From: JBAXLO01 sp037134755
GTDB taxonomy: Bacteria > Bacteroidota > Bacteroidia > Bacteroidales > JACABE01
Assembly: GCA_037134755.1 (NCBI GenBank)
Contig: JBAXLO010000268.1
Location: 1 to 5,573, forward strand
DNA length: 5,573 nt
Direction: 5' to 3'
The notes beneath the pieces were generated by a model. The model searched no databases. It was not told the DNA's origin and saw only the letters and a program-made list of their open reading frames with translations. Shown here one piece after another: positions 5,523-5,573 of the stretch (within the stretch, counting starts at the first letter, position 1; each line of letters begins with the position of its first letter). A program made the position numbers and the translations under genes.

Positions 5523-5573
5523 CTACTTTTTGTTTAGATAAGAAAAAGGATTAATAACATTAGCTCCAAGATT
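5523..5573 (-). CDS. C-terminal 16 codons of an unidentified protein, cut by window edge
   Basis: On the minus strand the last bases read NLGANVINPFSYLNKK followed by TAG at 5525-5523. The frame is open to the window edge, the composition is protein-like, and a convergent gene end fits the bidirectional terminator at 5436-5471. The fragment is too short to name a family, and a chance open frame of this length is possible. Confidence 0.4.
   Translation of the reverse strand, partial: NLGANVINPFSYLNKK

Overview
The window is AT-rich and looks like a chromosomal segment of a Bacteroidota species, probably Bacteroidales. The basis is that promoters fit the TTG / 19 bp / TAnnTTTG pattern of this phylum, Shine-Dalgarno sites are weak or absent, the protein families are typical of it, and a dispersed CTCTCC-type hairpin lies at the right end. 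No rRNA, tRNA, CRISPR array or transposase gene was seen.

Layout, left to right. (1) 1-532, minus strand: N-terminal part of an exported phosphodiester glycosidase (DUF2233/NAGPA-like) protein, cut by the window edge. (2) 533-809: AT-rich spacer holding a 20-bp perfect inverted repeat (554-573 / 754-773) bordered on both sides by AACA, which looks like a small MITE-type element. (3) 810-2003, minus: isocitrate dehydrogenase of the isocitrate/isopropylmalate family, with its own promoter at 2051-2081. (4) 2119-3507, minus: sugar-porter MFS transporter, 18 bp downstream of (5) 3526-4677, minus: a zinc-methyltransferase-like member of the uroporphyrinogen decarboxylase (URO-D) family. Genes 5 and 4 form one operon read from a promoter at 4803-4833. 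(6) 4925-5359, plus: a small protein fusing a divergent 4Fe-4S ferredoxin domain to a CDGSH 2Fe-2S domain, divergent from the operon. (7) 5436-5471: strong bidirectional terminator, then a REP-like hairpin, then the last 16 codons of a convergent minus-strand gene (5523-5573).

The least expected signal is regulatory. The icd promoter and the URO-D/MFS promoter are near-copies over about 72 bp. Each has the same 15-bp box (2108-2122 and 4861-4875) lying 26 or 27 bp upstream of the -33 element, the same AATAAAAC tract, a shared 10-bp block in the spacer and the same 19-bp spacing. This suggests that a central-metabolism dehydrogenase and an uncharacterised uptake/URO-D operon respond to the same regulator, or that one promoter was copied from the other. 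It also sets the URO-D start at 4677, because an upstream ATG at 4816-4818 lies inside the promoter.

How the genes work together is only partly visible. The transporter probably imports a sugar-like substrate. The URO-D protein may act on it or on a product through methyl transfer or another metal-dependent step. Isocitrate dehydrogenase supplies 2-oxoglutarate and reduced cofactor. No corrinoid protein or methyltransferase partner is present here to confirm a methyl-transfer pathway.
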